From assembly GCF_963678635.1 (NCBI RefSeq), contig NC_087071.1, forward strand, positions 4,045,624 to 4,109,623: DNA of 64,000 nt, read 5' to 3'. The translations under genes and the position numbers were made by a program. This stretch comes from Symsagittifera roscoffensis (lineage: Eukaryota > Xenacoelomorpha > Acoela > Convolutidae). Of this stretch, positions 11,506 through 23,900 are shown in pieces. The first letter of the stretch is position 1. Each line of letters opens with the position of its first letter. The notes under the pieces are model-generated. The model was not told where the DNA came from. It did no database searches and was given only the letters and a program-made list of their open reading frames with translations.

Positions 11506-12675
11506 CAGAAAACGGCGACATATCCTATTTAAAAAACGAATCATTTTTCAGGATTTTATTAGAAAAACAATCAGATACTTGTAAGCAAATTTTAATTACA
11601 ATCGATTGAAACTGTAAAAAATACCTACAAATTGTTACGTGGACTAAACTTTCCGCCCACGATAATCAATTATCATTTAATCAATCTTTACCCATAAACT
11701 TCGCTGAAATTTCATATTCGAGAAAATAATTGGTGATAATCGATATTTGGGCGATATGACAATCGAACATGTTGACCAGATTTTCGACCGCAAAAATCTA
11801 ATATAATCAATTTATTCCAGATAAGAAAACAAATGCGTTCTTTTTTTTTCATTTCATAATTTTGCATAGAAAAATCGATTCGGTAAGAACGAAATTAAGA
11901 AGGCTAAAAATAATCGGATGCTGCAACAGAAAAATCAATTGTTTTGGGTATTTTAAAACAAATTTTAGCGGTAATTTTTTTAGCAAGAGGTAGTTTTGAG
12001 CATTATAATCGAAGATTGATGAAACGATGGTGGAAATCAGATAAATTTAGAAAAAAAAGAGAGGTTCGGGTATGTTTAATTGGCTCAAACCTAAAACCTC
12101 GAGTATGAAAATAATATATAATCAAATTACAAGAGTGGTTATCGATTGATATGATATATGTCCTCCAATTTAGCACGTATTAGCGCGCGAGGACGCATAT
12201 AAAAAATTTAGGGCTAGTGGAAAAAACGGATCCCCTAAAACAGTACCAAAGGCGACACTTCAGAAGTTTGTGGATCGAATCCCTGAACAGGCTGCCCGCC
12301 CAATAACCACTAAATCATCCGCTGGGTATCCAAAGCGGTCTCTTTTATAACTGCCCGTACCGAACTTTTCTCACAATTTCACGTCTGATCATACAATTTT
12401 CAGACATTAGCTGTTTTCCAGCTCTGGACATATCTGTTTCACATATGATCACATCTGCACTTATTGCCGTTTGCAAACTATACCTGATTCAGACATAACT
12501 ATACCTGGGTCCGACATTACTATACCTGGTTCAACATGACCATACCTGGTCAGACATGACTGTACCTAGTGAGACATGACGATACCGTGTCAGACATGAC
12601 AATACCTTGTCAGATATGACGTATTTTCTGTATAGAAAAGATATTTCTTTTCTTTTCTTAGAAATAAACCATTTT
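11506..12675. repeat. 1.2-kb tandem duplication, unit 2
   Basis: About 95% identical to unit 1, same orientation. The minisatellite at 12480-12620 is shared. Substitutions and small indels are spread evenly. Confidence 0.88.
12480..12620. repeat. Minisatellite, same unit, copy 2
   Basis: Seven similar units (cagacatgactgtacctag, cagacatgacaatacc and others) in the same orientation as 11260-11400. Confidence 0.82.
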
Positions 12676-13199
12676 ATTTGATTTTTCATTAATTTTCGAA
12701 AAGAATTACAACTTTTTTTCACGTGTCTTGTTTTTAAGATAAATAACAAGAAAATTTCATTGTTGGTAATCAGCGTAAGAAAAAATTTTCACAGTTTCTC
12801 TTTCGTGCAATTTTTCCGTATCTCATGGGGGGGGGTAAATTTTTAAGAAAGTCTATTATAAATAAATACAGTAGTTAGTAATAAATATAAATCCGCCCTT
12901 GTCAGTGGAAAAACGTGGTGGATACCTAGGTTTTTGGTCAATACCTAATTGTTTTAATGCGCCAAGTGCCAATACCATCTCGTACTCATAACTATTCCAA
13001 ATGCACTTGATTCAAACTATTTGCTCTTATGATTTTGAATCAAATTTTGGCACATGACATCCTATAATTTATCCAATTACTTTTTTTCTGATATAAAGGT
13101 AAATAGTTCTGATAACTGATATACTTGTTTCAGTAAATGCGTCTATAATTGATCAAATGGTAATTTGAGTTTTGGCCTACGGAGTTTTTAAAAAGCAGT

Positions 13200-13560
13200 T
13201 TTGATCTAGGTATGATCATGTTTTGTTAGGTATGACCAGTTCTGGTTCAGGTAAGATCATGTATTATCAGATATGATCATGTATGGTCCAGGTATGATCA
13301 TGTCTTTTCAAGATTGATCATGTCCGGTCCAGGTATGATCATGTAAAGTCAAGTATGATCATGTCTGGTCCAGGTATGATCATGTAAAGTCACGTATGAT
13401 CATGTCTGGTCCAGGTATGATCATGAAAAGTCAGATGTAATCATTTCTGGTCCAGGTATGATCATGTAAAGTCAGGTATGACCATGCCTGATCCAGGTAG
13501 GACCATGTAAAATCAGATCTGAAGTATACCTGGGACATGCCTGAAGCAGACATGATCACA
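13200..13560. repeat. Inverted minisatellite, CCAGGTATGATCATGTCTGG unit
   Basis: About 16 units of 19-21 bases (ggtatgatcatgtctggtcc, with variants tgtaaagtca). The unit is the reverse complement of the array unit at 11260 and 12480. The core ATGATCAT is itself palindromic. Confidence 0.85.
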
Positions 13561-13671
13561 CCTGACTTTTTCCATAGTTATAATGTCTGTACATGTCTGA
13601 TTCAGACATGTACAGCAAAAAAAAGACGTGCAACAGGACCGATACAGATCTGAAATTTGTATGAATTTTCG

Positions 13672-14600
13672 ATGTCCAGATTTGAATTTAACTACAAATT
13701 TCGGCTCTTTCCCCCCCCCCCCCACCTGCTAAATTTTACAAGTAAGTTTGTTGACCACAATGTCCGATTTTTATGAAAATTGACATAGAGACTAATTAAG
13801 CCATGACAAACATATTTAGTCTTCATAGTCAACCTCGTAAAACCACTCGTTACACTAAAAAATTGAAGCTCGTCTGAGGTGGGGGGAAAAGGAAAAAGAG
13901 CCCAAAGTTCAGTACGGGTGGCAACAAAAAATTAAGCAAACATGATTACGGTAATTGAGCTATCTATGAAGTAGCAGACTGTATACTTAGCAAATCGAAC
14001 GCGTGTCATCAGTCGCGTGCGTTACAACTTTTCTAAGGGGGGATGTTTTTAGGCTTTGTTTGGAAAAGTTTGCCCAAGGGGGTTTTGGCCCAGCCCCAGC
14101 CCCCCCCCCCCTGATAATCTTGTTAACTGATATACTTGTTTCAGTAAATGATGTCCAGATTTGAATTTAGCTACAAATTTCGGTTCTTTTTCCTCCCCCC
14201 CCCCCACCTGCAAATTTTTACAAGTAAGTTTGTTGACCACATTGTCCGATTGTTATGAAAATTGACATAAAGACATAATTGACAAACATATTTAGTCCTC
14301 ATAATCAACCTCGTAAAACCACTCGTTACACTAAAAAATTGAAGCTCGTCTGAGGTGGGGTGAAAAGGAAAAAGAGCCCAAATTTCAGTACGTGTGGCAA
14401 CAAAAAATTAAGCAAACATGATTACGGTAATTGAGCTATCTATGAAGTAGCAGACTGTATACATAGCAAATCGAACGCGTGTCATCGGTCGCGTGCGTTA
14501 CAACTTTTCTAGAAGGGATGATTTTAGGCTTTTTTGGAAAAATTTGCCCAAGAGGGGGTTTGGACACCCTCACACCCCCTCCCCCCACTGAACATTAGTT
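13672..14600. repeat. Tandem duplication with C- and G-runs
   Basis: Two units, 13672-14105 and 14148-14600, about 92% alike, each starting tgaatttaNctacaaatttc followed by a run of C residues and ending with a G-rich to C-rich stretch. No gene recognised. Confidence 0.85.
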
Positions 14601-14812
14601 ATATTGACGCGTCTTTAGATCATTTTTGAGTTTGGTCAGCCAAAAATGGATGCCGTAAAATTATAACAAAAGGGGACCCTTTGCAAAAATTTGGCAACCA
14701 GAATTGAGGGCGGGGGGGGGGGGCATTGAGCAAGTTGCCGTAATTTGGTAATATAAGGATTGGTAATATAAAATAATACGGATGAACGTTTTAAAAAACC
14801 TTAAATCCATAC

Positions 14813-14964
14813 CAGTTGTTTCGGCGTTGGCCTTGTCTCCTCTGGCAAATGCGGATGCCTCCCTGGATACATCTGATATCTCCTGGACCAGAAGGGGTTC
14901 ACTCTTGGGGGAGGGGAACAATTCCAGTTCTATCTTCTTGTCATCCATAGAACTGTCCAGCCAC
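14813..14964 (-). CDS. LOXHD1-like: LOXHD1-like exon, end of canonical PLAT domain plus linker
   Basis: 152-base exon, phase 2 to 1, acceptor atatctag, donor gtatgg. Its first base completes the Arg codon of CNRW, giving RWLDSSMDDKKIELELFP, the final PLAT strand. It continues into a linker rich in Glu, Ser and Ala. This is the last exon I can recognise in the gene direction; the next should start with two bases of a split codon, somewhere below 14,813 or beyond the window. Confidence 0.87.
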
Positions 14965-17900
14965 CTAGATATTTTTATAAAAAGATATAAGACTAGCAAC
15001 AATTGTACAATTGTAAAAGTTATTTGCGTCTCGCGGGCATTTCTTGACGACATTTTCAATTTTCATCATAATACTATAAAAAAAATTTCACAATAAATTG
15101 GCCCAAGTATTTCAATGCAAATTTTAGAGAATTGTTAATTATTTGACTATAAGATTTAAATCAAAAAATTTTTGGGCAATTTTATTTTATGAAAGCTGGC
15201 AGAACAGACAAAAAAGGTGTAAAATTGAGAAAAAACTTTGGATAACTTTTAGAAATTTTCTTCATCATCGACACTTTTCGTTCAAACCGCGATCTTCATA
15301 ATTCATTTTTTTTCTTCATTTTTTCAGCAAGTTATGACACCGGTATCAAACAGACGATGTAAAAAAGCAAAAGGAACTGTCAGAAAAAACTGTCAAAAAC
15401 CGGAATCAAACAGACGATGTAAAAAAGCAAAAGGATCTGTCAGAAAAACTACCCCCCCCCCCCAGAACAGTACTCCAAAGCACCAGCCATAAGCCCACCT
15501 GTTGCAGTGGAATATCCATGCTTTGTCATCCATGTCCTCCTCCTTCTCCCTGACTGTGACCTGTTTCAGATACCACCCAGCCCCCCTCGCCAGTCCATCG
15601 TGGCCCACAATCACACTCCTCAGGGGGCCCAGGTGCACTGCTTCCAGACGGAACACGTCCAGCTGCAATATTGAATTTTTAGGCTTGGAAATGTCAAAAA
15701 CAGTTAAGTGTGCAATCATGAACGATGTAAAGGAAGGCTTTTATCAAAGGGGGGGGGGGGTGGGTGGGTTTGTGTTTTTGAGTTTTTATCAGCGATGATT
15801 CCGAGAAAAATCAGCGATGTAGTTTTTTCAAACTTGAGTTTGCGCATGAATCAACGTGAGCATATAAATTTTCTTCATTGGCGCGCTCTTAGTATTTTGT
15901 AAACAAATTCTGAAGGAAATTCGGGAAAAAAATGAAAACTTCTGGAGTTTTAAGAAAACAGAGGTTTTGATTGAATAAAACAGGTTTTGTCATTCGAACC
16001 TTCTGACACTCTTTATTCCCATGGAAAGAAACGTTTTTCTAAAAGTGACAAGGATCGAAAAATTCACAGTAGCCTGAAAATGATTGTAAAATTTCGACCC
16101 GCTCACCCCTTCGCCAAACATCAAGTCTAAATAATGTCCCCACCTCTTTTGTCAAAATATTTCGAAGTTGTTTAGAAATATGCGTAAAAATAATCGATGC
16201 GTATTGCTTTGAAGTGCAGTCAAGAGTCAAGTTAACATATTGCCCGAAAAAAGGAAAGAATGTATACTTGGTTATGTGGCGTAAAGGTTGAAGTATGTAA
16301 GCATTATAATTACGTATGTTATTTTATAATGTTGTATGACCATCAAGTTCAAAGTTATAGTGAACGTGGCGTGTTCGCACAGCCAGTGGCTGGCGTATGA
16401 ACTCGAATTATTTTGCGCTTTGTTATTACGTTGATGTTTATGAAGTAGAGCACAGGCATACTTCCACATGGCGCAGCCAAATACGGATTCGGCCTACCGT
16501 GGGTTAGACGCATTCTGGGCCGGCCCTCGCAAGAACCTCCGGTATCGTCGGAATAATGGAGGCAAACTTTTCAGCTGATTGTTGTTGCTAAGGAGGAAAT
16601 TGAAATCGAGGATTTGTTGCAAGACAGCGGTTTACCTGAAAATCCTTGTCCGGTACCCGGAGGGCTGTTGGGGACAGAGGATCAGCAGGAACAAGCCTAT
16701 CGTGAGGCACGGAATGAGACGGCCGTAACGACATGGCGAGCCGAGGAAAACCGACGGCCGGAGGATGAACGTCGGACATTCAAAGGATCGACTCGGGGAG
16801 AAGCGGATAAGGTGTGAAATCAAAACTATTTTTGTCTTTGAGGAAACAAGGACGAAGATATTTCAATAAAAAACATCCATATCGTAACGTCGTGGACATG
16901 AAGTTTTTAGAATTGTGAAAGACTTCGATGGATATGTTTCAGAAAAGAACCGAATGAGGCGATTGAAAGATTTGTTTTCTTTGGGCGCAAGCTAAGGGAT
17001 ATTGAGAGTATGGAACAGTTCTTTGAAGCATTGAGTGACCGTACTTGAATTTTCGATTTCGGGATCGTGAAGCATCGATTGTTCGCTTCGTTTTTATTTT
17101 TAATATGAAGAACGAGAAAGTTAAAGAAACAGTTATGCATGGAAACAATGAGCCCGGGGGAGGCACTTACCTTCGGGAAACGCAAAATTAATAACCGGCC
17201 AAATAACGCCGGGCCGAGTAAAGTAAACCCAGGAGAGGTTTTGTTAAGCGCGAACCGGTTAATGGTGTTAATAATCAAGTATTGGATAAAAGCCATAACT
17301 GCTGAAACCTGTTGAAACCAAACCATAGAAATCATTGTATGGCGAAGAAAATCTTTTGTTATAACTGTAATTGTCGTGGACTTTTTACATTTATTGCCCT
17401 GGAATAATTTCATCCAGATGAATGGAAGCCTGTTTCTTCCTCGTCCCGGTTTTTAAGCGAAGCGGAATTGAAATATTGCATCTATGAGTTGGAACTGCCA
17501 GCAGTTGTGTGGGCAGTGACTCACTATCAGAACTACTTGTTTGGGCACCGTTTAAAATGCTTACCGATCATAAAACGTTGTTGTCTTGTTTATCAGAGAA
17601 AAACAATTCCAAAACAAGTTGGAAGAACAAGATAACGAGGAATTTGGAGTCTTTGTTATTGAAAAGATTATGGACAAGGACGGCAGAGAAAACAGAAAAA
17701 TGCTGGAGATTGCCATGGGCAATAGCCGGTGGCCGACAGAATCCAGATAGATTGTGCAAGTCCAGTGTCATTTTTTTCCCAAACAAAGCTACGATAGCTG
17801 CAGATTCGAGATAGATTTCTGTGGGTCAGAAAAAAGTCCGACGAGATTGAGAATATCTTCTATAGCATGACAGATGATGTGTTTCGAATTATTGGGAAAA

Positions 17901-20900
17901 ATCTAGTCGATGTCGATGTTGAGTCTGAAGGTTTGGTTGCCAAGCAAGCTGAATTCTATATAACCGAAGAGGGAATGACATCTTACCAGCCCTAGGGATT
18001 GAAGTTAGGCAGAAGAGTGTGGAAGCCACTATTAACAACGTTGTCACGGACAGCACCCTGACACCAGTGGGGGATTACTTCTTCATCCAATGTAAGTACA
18101 TTAAACGAATATTGAGAGATTTCAAGGTTTTGTTTAAAAGTCAAGGTGCACTAAAAATTGTGAGGTGAGAACGCTCTTTCACTAACCACTCCGACCGATT
18201 CAAGTTTAAGGTAAACGAGTCCCTATACATGTGTCGCCGAAAGTGGAGGAAACCATTGAGGGCTTACTCTGGGATGGACATTTTGAGAAACTCGGTAAGT
18301 GCACTAAAGATTGTTTTATCTTACCTACGGTTGTGACGGCAAAAAGAGATGGATCGGTTAAATTAGCCCTGAACTCGAAATTCAATAACAAGCAAACTCA
18401 CCGTAATCGATATTAGATTTCGAGTAAGAATGAACTGGTGGATAACGTAGCGTTGGCTATCAGTGGTAATACTAACGACCCGATATGGTTTTGAAGAATA
18501 GACCTAAGGTATGCGTATTCGCAGATGAAATTGAGTGAAGAAACCAAACGGCAATGCAATTCCAGTATTGTTGGAGGAAATATTACGGGTACGTATAGAT
18601 TCAAGACCGGATTTCACGGTCTAGGCGATGTTACGAATGAGTTCCAGAGGGTGATGGATTCTCTAGTAGGGAATTTGCCGGGGGGTTCATGTGTATCCGG
18701 ATGACATTTTGATTGCAACCAGGGCGTCGGTGGAACGCCATTGGCGGGAACTGAGAAAGGTATTAAAAGTGATAAATGAAAATAACGCGGCGGTAAAATG
18801 GTCTACATGTAAAGTGCTCACGAAGGAAATCGAATGGCTAGGGTTTAATTTGTCAAATACGGGGACAGAACCGGTTGAAAAAAATTGGAATCGATTGAAA
18901 ACAAGAAGCGACCTGAAAAAATTCCAGACATAAAATCGTTGATTAGGTCAATGAATCAATTCATTTGGTTTATCCTAAATATGGCGGCTGCAACGGAGCT
19001 TTTTTGTGGTCTCTTCATGAAACATTCTAGGTTTGAATGAACGAGTAAACATGAAAAAGCATTTGAGCTAATTAAACAAACATCGGGGGAGTTTGTGCAA
19101 AATCAATTTTCTGATATGCGGAGGGAAACGAGAATTAAATGCGACGCATCCGAGAAAGGCTTAGTGGCTGACCTGGAATAATTTCATCCAGATGAATGGA
19201 ATCCTGTTTCTTACTCGTCTCGGTTTTTAAACGAAGCGGAATTGAAAAATAGCATCAATGAGTTGGAATTGCAATTGTGTAGGCAGTGACTCACTATCAG
19301 AATTGCTTGTTTGGGGCACCGTTTAAAATCATTACCGATCATAAAACACTATTGTTTTGTTTATCAGAGGAAAACAATTCCAAAACACTCAGACGCAATT
19401 TATTCGATGGATTGATAGGTTATTGCCATTTGATTACGAAAATGAACATATACCAGATGAAAGTATGGGATTTTTAGATTACATTTCTCGTCATTCATCG
19501 GGGCGAGCTGAAACTGTCTCAGAATTAGACAATTTATTTGTCGTTGCACAACTTAGAGTAATAAATTGGCTAATTGCACCGGCGCAAAAGAATGCTCATT
19601 GTCAAATGTTATCATGTCAAAAACTAAAATTGAGCGGGAGTTACGCAATTGGAAAGAATGCGCTGCGAAGAAACTTATTAGCGCTTTCAAAAACTGTCAT
19701 TTGATCAGAGTTTGTGTCAACAACCACTATAGAACCGAGATGCTGCAAAAAATGTAAATTAATTAATCCATTTGAATTGGCTGAGAATCGCAATCAAGTA
19801 AAATGGATAACCAGGGGGTTGGACTCAGTGAGATTCCTTCGTTGAATGTACATAGTACAACTTCCACAAGACGTCAAACGGCTGATTCGCGAACTATTCC
19901 GGCGGAAATGTTTCCTTCTATTTTGTTCGATTGGCCAGAGTTCTTTGACTCAGTGCTTACTTTTATCCTCACAAAAAGCGGATGAAATTCTTAATTGCAG
20001 TATTAATGCTCAGGAGGAGAGTACATGTGTCGCAATTAAAAACCTCCGCAATTATTTCAGTCATTATGCTTCTAAATTCCACATGAGTTCTGGAAGACAA
20101 GATGGAAGACAAGAAGACAAGACGTTAATGGAAGACAAAATGGTGATTCCACCGCAGTCGAGGGCTACTGTTATGGCTAGCTTACATAGGGGACACGCTG
20201 GCCTTTTTAAGATGAAAGACGTGTCAATTAGTTACTTCTGGTGGCCACTTTTGAATCGTCAAATCTCATTAACCGCGGCAAATTGCAAGAAGTGCATTAA
20301 ATTTGGTAAGAATCTAAAGGCTGTAATACCTAGTACGGAAATCGCATTGACGGAATCAACGGAAGACCCAAATCAAGAGTTTTAGGTAGAATTTTTAGGA
20401 CCCCTACTTGCCGTTTGGAGCGCCAAAAATACCTGTTAATTCGTGTTGATCGGTTTTGAAAGTTCCCGACGGTTCAATTAACGAAGCGAACTATCGCAAC
20501 GGTTATCAAGGAATTCTTGGAAAATTACATTACTCTAGACGCCAACCGCGGGTGATCCGAACGGATCAGGGATCGGTCTTTGTGGCTAAGTGAATTCGGT
20601 AAATTTTGTCGACAACAAAACATACACCTAATTTTTTCGCCGATGGGAAGTCATAGAGCTACGGGCATGGTGGAGCGATTTATACGAACGTTTCGGTAAA
20701 AGCGTATGGCTTAATCTTTTCAGAGTTCAAAGCCGGGGTTGCGAGTAACACTAAATGAAATACTATTCAGCATTCGAACAACAGTACAACAATCGTTGGG
20801 TTTTACTCCGTTTGAGGCCCGTTTTGGTCGTAAACCAAACTCGATCTGGCATTCAATCACTCGTGCGGCGTCAACTGAAAATTTGACGTGGAAAAAGGGG

Positions 20901-23900
20901 TTGTGTTCTCCAGATCATAACAACAAGAAGATGATTCCTGCAATGGGCAAGTCATGAAGTAATACAGCGAACTGGATGATGTGACGAATATGGGGAACCA
21001 ACGGCGGAAGAAACAACAAAGGCTCCGGTCCTTCAGGCTAAAGCAAAAGCTTACAAGTTTTTTCGCAAAATCCATGACAGATTGAAATCAGAACCGTACT
21101 TTGAATTGCTAAAGGAGCTGGTAGTTCGTGAAACGGCTCATACAGTCACTTTGTTTTCCGGAAAGGTTTTTCATAAGTGTGACATCTCCATAAGTTTAGG
21201 TGGTTGGGATGAAGAAGCCTGCGGTTTGAAGGCAGTATCTCCTTCAGGCACAACACAACTATGAGACATTCAAACCGATTGGGATGCCCGAAAGACAGCG
21301 GCGTTGGCTGCCTCTCAAGAAAGTGCGGGACGGTCTTCGAAATCATCAATGGATCACGCCAGCGGCACTGCAGAGAATCGGATCATGACCGACAGTTCAC
21401 GGGAAGGTCTTATGTCAACGGAGAGTCCGGAAGAAGATACAGGAGTACAAAGTCTGCCAAAGACATTACCATCAGAGAAGACAGTGGAGCATAGGCATGC
21501 CTCAGGTATGAAGAGGGAGTCTCAAACGTTAAATTTGTCAAAACAATTGTCTAAAGGGGATTGTGCCGTATTCGAGTTCGGAAAAAAGAAGTGCACTTCA
21601 AATGTAGATAGCTGCAGCTCCGCTAGTCCGATGGAGTCGTCTTCCACGGTTGACGGTGGGGATGAATCAGTAGAAAATGATAAAGCCAATTCACAAGAAA
21701 TGGGCACACAAGAGCCGCAAGCACCGTCGTCGCCTCAACCTGTGCCAATGGACATAAAGGACGAAGGGGGAAGACTCCACCACAGGTCGGGACCAAGTCA
21801 GGGGAGCGTCATCAGACAGGATACGACAATTACTAGGCACAATACACGTCATTAAGAGAGCGCCGGCCACCTAAGTTTCTGGGAGACAGACTATGCACGA
21901 GCGTGGTTACCGGTGGCTCATTGAGTGTGAATGTCGTACATCTAACGCAGAACTCTTCAGATGTAGAAGTAGGAAGAGTGCCCAAAACAGTGAGTCGAAA
22001 TAGAGGAGGGGTAATCTTGCATCCCCAGCACACCACTCCAAGTAAAAAGTCCTGCTACACAAACGTCCCCAAAAAAATTCCCAGTCTAAAACGACGGAGC
22101 GCAGAAGATATCTATTTTGACAGAGAGATGTGTCGTTTTTACTGGAGGCAAGAATACATCCAAGACGTTGTGAAGGGGCTGGATCAAGAGAGGTAAATCG
22201 AGGCGAATCATTACACATACGTCGGGAATTCCAGCGCTAGTGGATTCAGCAGGAAATGTTATTGACGGATTTCGTTTGCAGTCGCTATATCAAGGTCTAA
22301 TAGTCGACGTAACCCGAATCTGGGTAAATTTATCGATATTGCTCAGGCGAAAATTCACAGAATGCGTACGGCCATCGATCAGGCCGGAAGATATTTAAAG
22401 TTGCGGATTGGAACTAACAACCAGATCCCAAAGTTACCGGCGGCTAGGCGAGTCAAAATCAGTACTCCAATTAAATTGGACGAAACCGGGAATGCGAGAC
22501 AGGCGGACATGCCAAAGACTGGAACAGTTTTGTTCTCGACTCAACCAGAAGATTCGGGTGCTCGGTAGGAAGAGCATACACGATGCGCGATAACTACAGA
22601 TGAGAGCGACGGGTAGAAGGAAAAAGAGCAAATGGCCGTGGTGCAAGATACGGTTGACATCAATGCGAGAGGTAATTCCAGCGGCCCATTGGCTACTGAC
22701 GATTTAGAAATCGCTGATGAGTTATCGGCAATTAGTACGACCAAAGATGATCATCGACAAGTTTTTGAGGAGCTCCAAAACCTATGTTGAAGAGAGGAGG
22801 AAGACAGAGATATGGAGTTCTAACCAACGGTTAACAACAACTAGCAGACTGTTAAACTGATCTAGCTTAACGATGGGATGAGTTGTTATATATGCTACCT
22901 TGGAGATTAGTGTTATTTATTGTTTCGAAAATGGAATGTGGCATAGAGGTTGAAATATGTAAGTATTATAATTACGTATGTTTTATTTAATGTCGTATGA
23001 CCATCAAGGTCAAAGTTATAGTGAACGTGGTGGGATCACACAGCCAGTGGCTGGCGTATGAACTTGAGTTTAAGTTGATTCTTTTACGCTTTGTTATAAC
23101 GTTGATATTATGAAGTAGTGCACACGCATACTTCCACAGGTTAAATATGTTGATTTGTTCTATTATGCAGCCATAATTACCAATTTTCATCTTGCAAATA
23201 AGCTGAAAAGTAATCTTCAGATTTTCTTTCAAAATGATCAATTTGAACCAATCAGTTTCAAGTAATGTGAACAACTATTCAAACAGCATAAGGATGAGTT
23301 TTTGCCCTATAACGTAAGAATGTGCTTTTTCACAGAGCCGCATTCCCGGGTAGGGAAAATTGAAAATAACTTAAAAAAAATTCTTGGTAAGGAAATATTA
23401 GCGTTAAAATAAAATATGACTGAACAAAATAAGCAAACTTGTCACAAATTATGGACTAATTTCATTCAAATAATTGAAAACCTCTATGATATATATCAAA
23501 ATTTTCCGAAAAAACTCAAAAAAGGGAAAAAGAAAGCAAAAAAGCGACTACTTCGATAGGCATTACTTTTTTTAGGGCTTTCCGGGAACTATTTTTTTAC
23601 TGTCAACCGGGATTTTTTTCTCGACCGCCCAGTAAACTACTATATAACTGTGCTGTTTCTTTAGCTGTTTTGGGGGGACAGGAGAAGTCAGTTCCAAAAT
23701 GTGTTCAGATCGAAACCACGATTTTTTGCCTACTTTTCTTCAAAAATGTTTTGTCGCAGGAAGTTGTCAATTTTCAACGACCCAATAAAAAAGTCGACAC
23801 AGTTTTTTTGGTATGGTATAATTTCGGTGACTCAATTTACATTTTGAGTCAACGTGACTCAATTTACATGATGCGAGAGTTGAATCTTATCAACGATTGG

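Larger units (their letters stand above)
16275..23138 (+). mobile_element. Ty3/Gypsy LTR retrotransposon A, full length but decayed
   Basis: 6.86-kb element with 194- and 202-bp LTRs (about 90% alike), both starting TGTGG and ending CCACA, flanked by perfect 5-bp target duplications GGTTA (16270-16274 and 23139-23143). The primer site TGGCGCAGCCA follows the left LTR directly. The interior, on the plus strand, runs gag, zinc knuckle, protease, RT, RNase H, integrase and a long polar 3' region, in Ty3/Gypsy order. Every domain carries stops or frameshifts, so it is non-autonomous today. It lies in a LOXHD1-like intron, antisense to that gene. A 220-bp RNase H segment is duplicated near the gag-protease border. 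Confidence 0.92.

Noticed and set aside
11260-13560. Regular short repeats resembling a CRISPR array
   Set aside because: Units are contiguous 19-21-base minisatellite repeats without unique spacers, in a eukaryotic setting.
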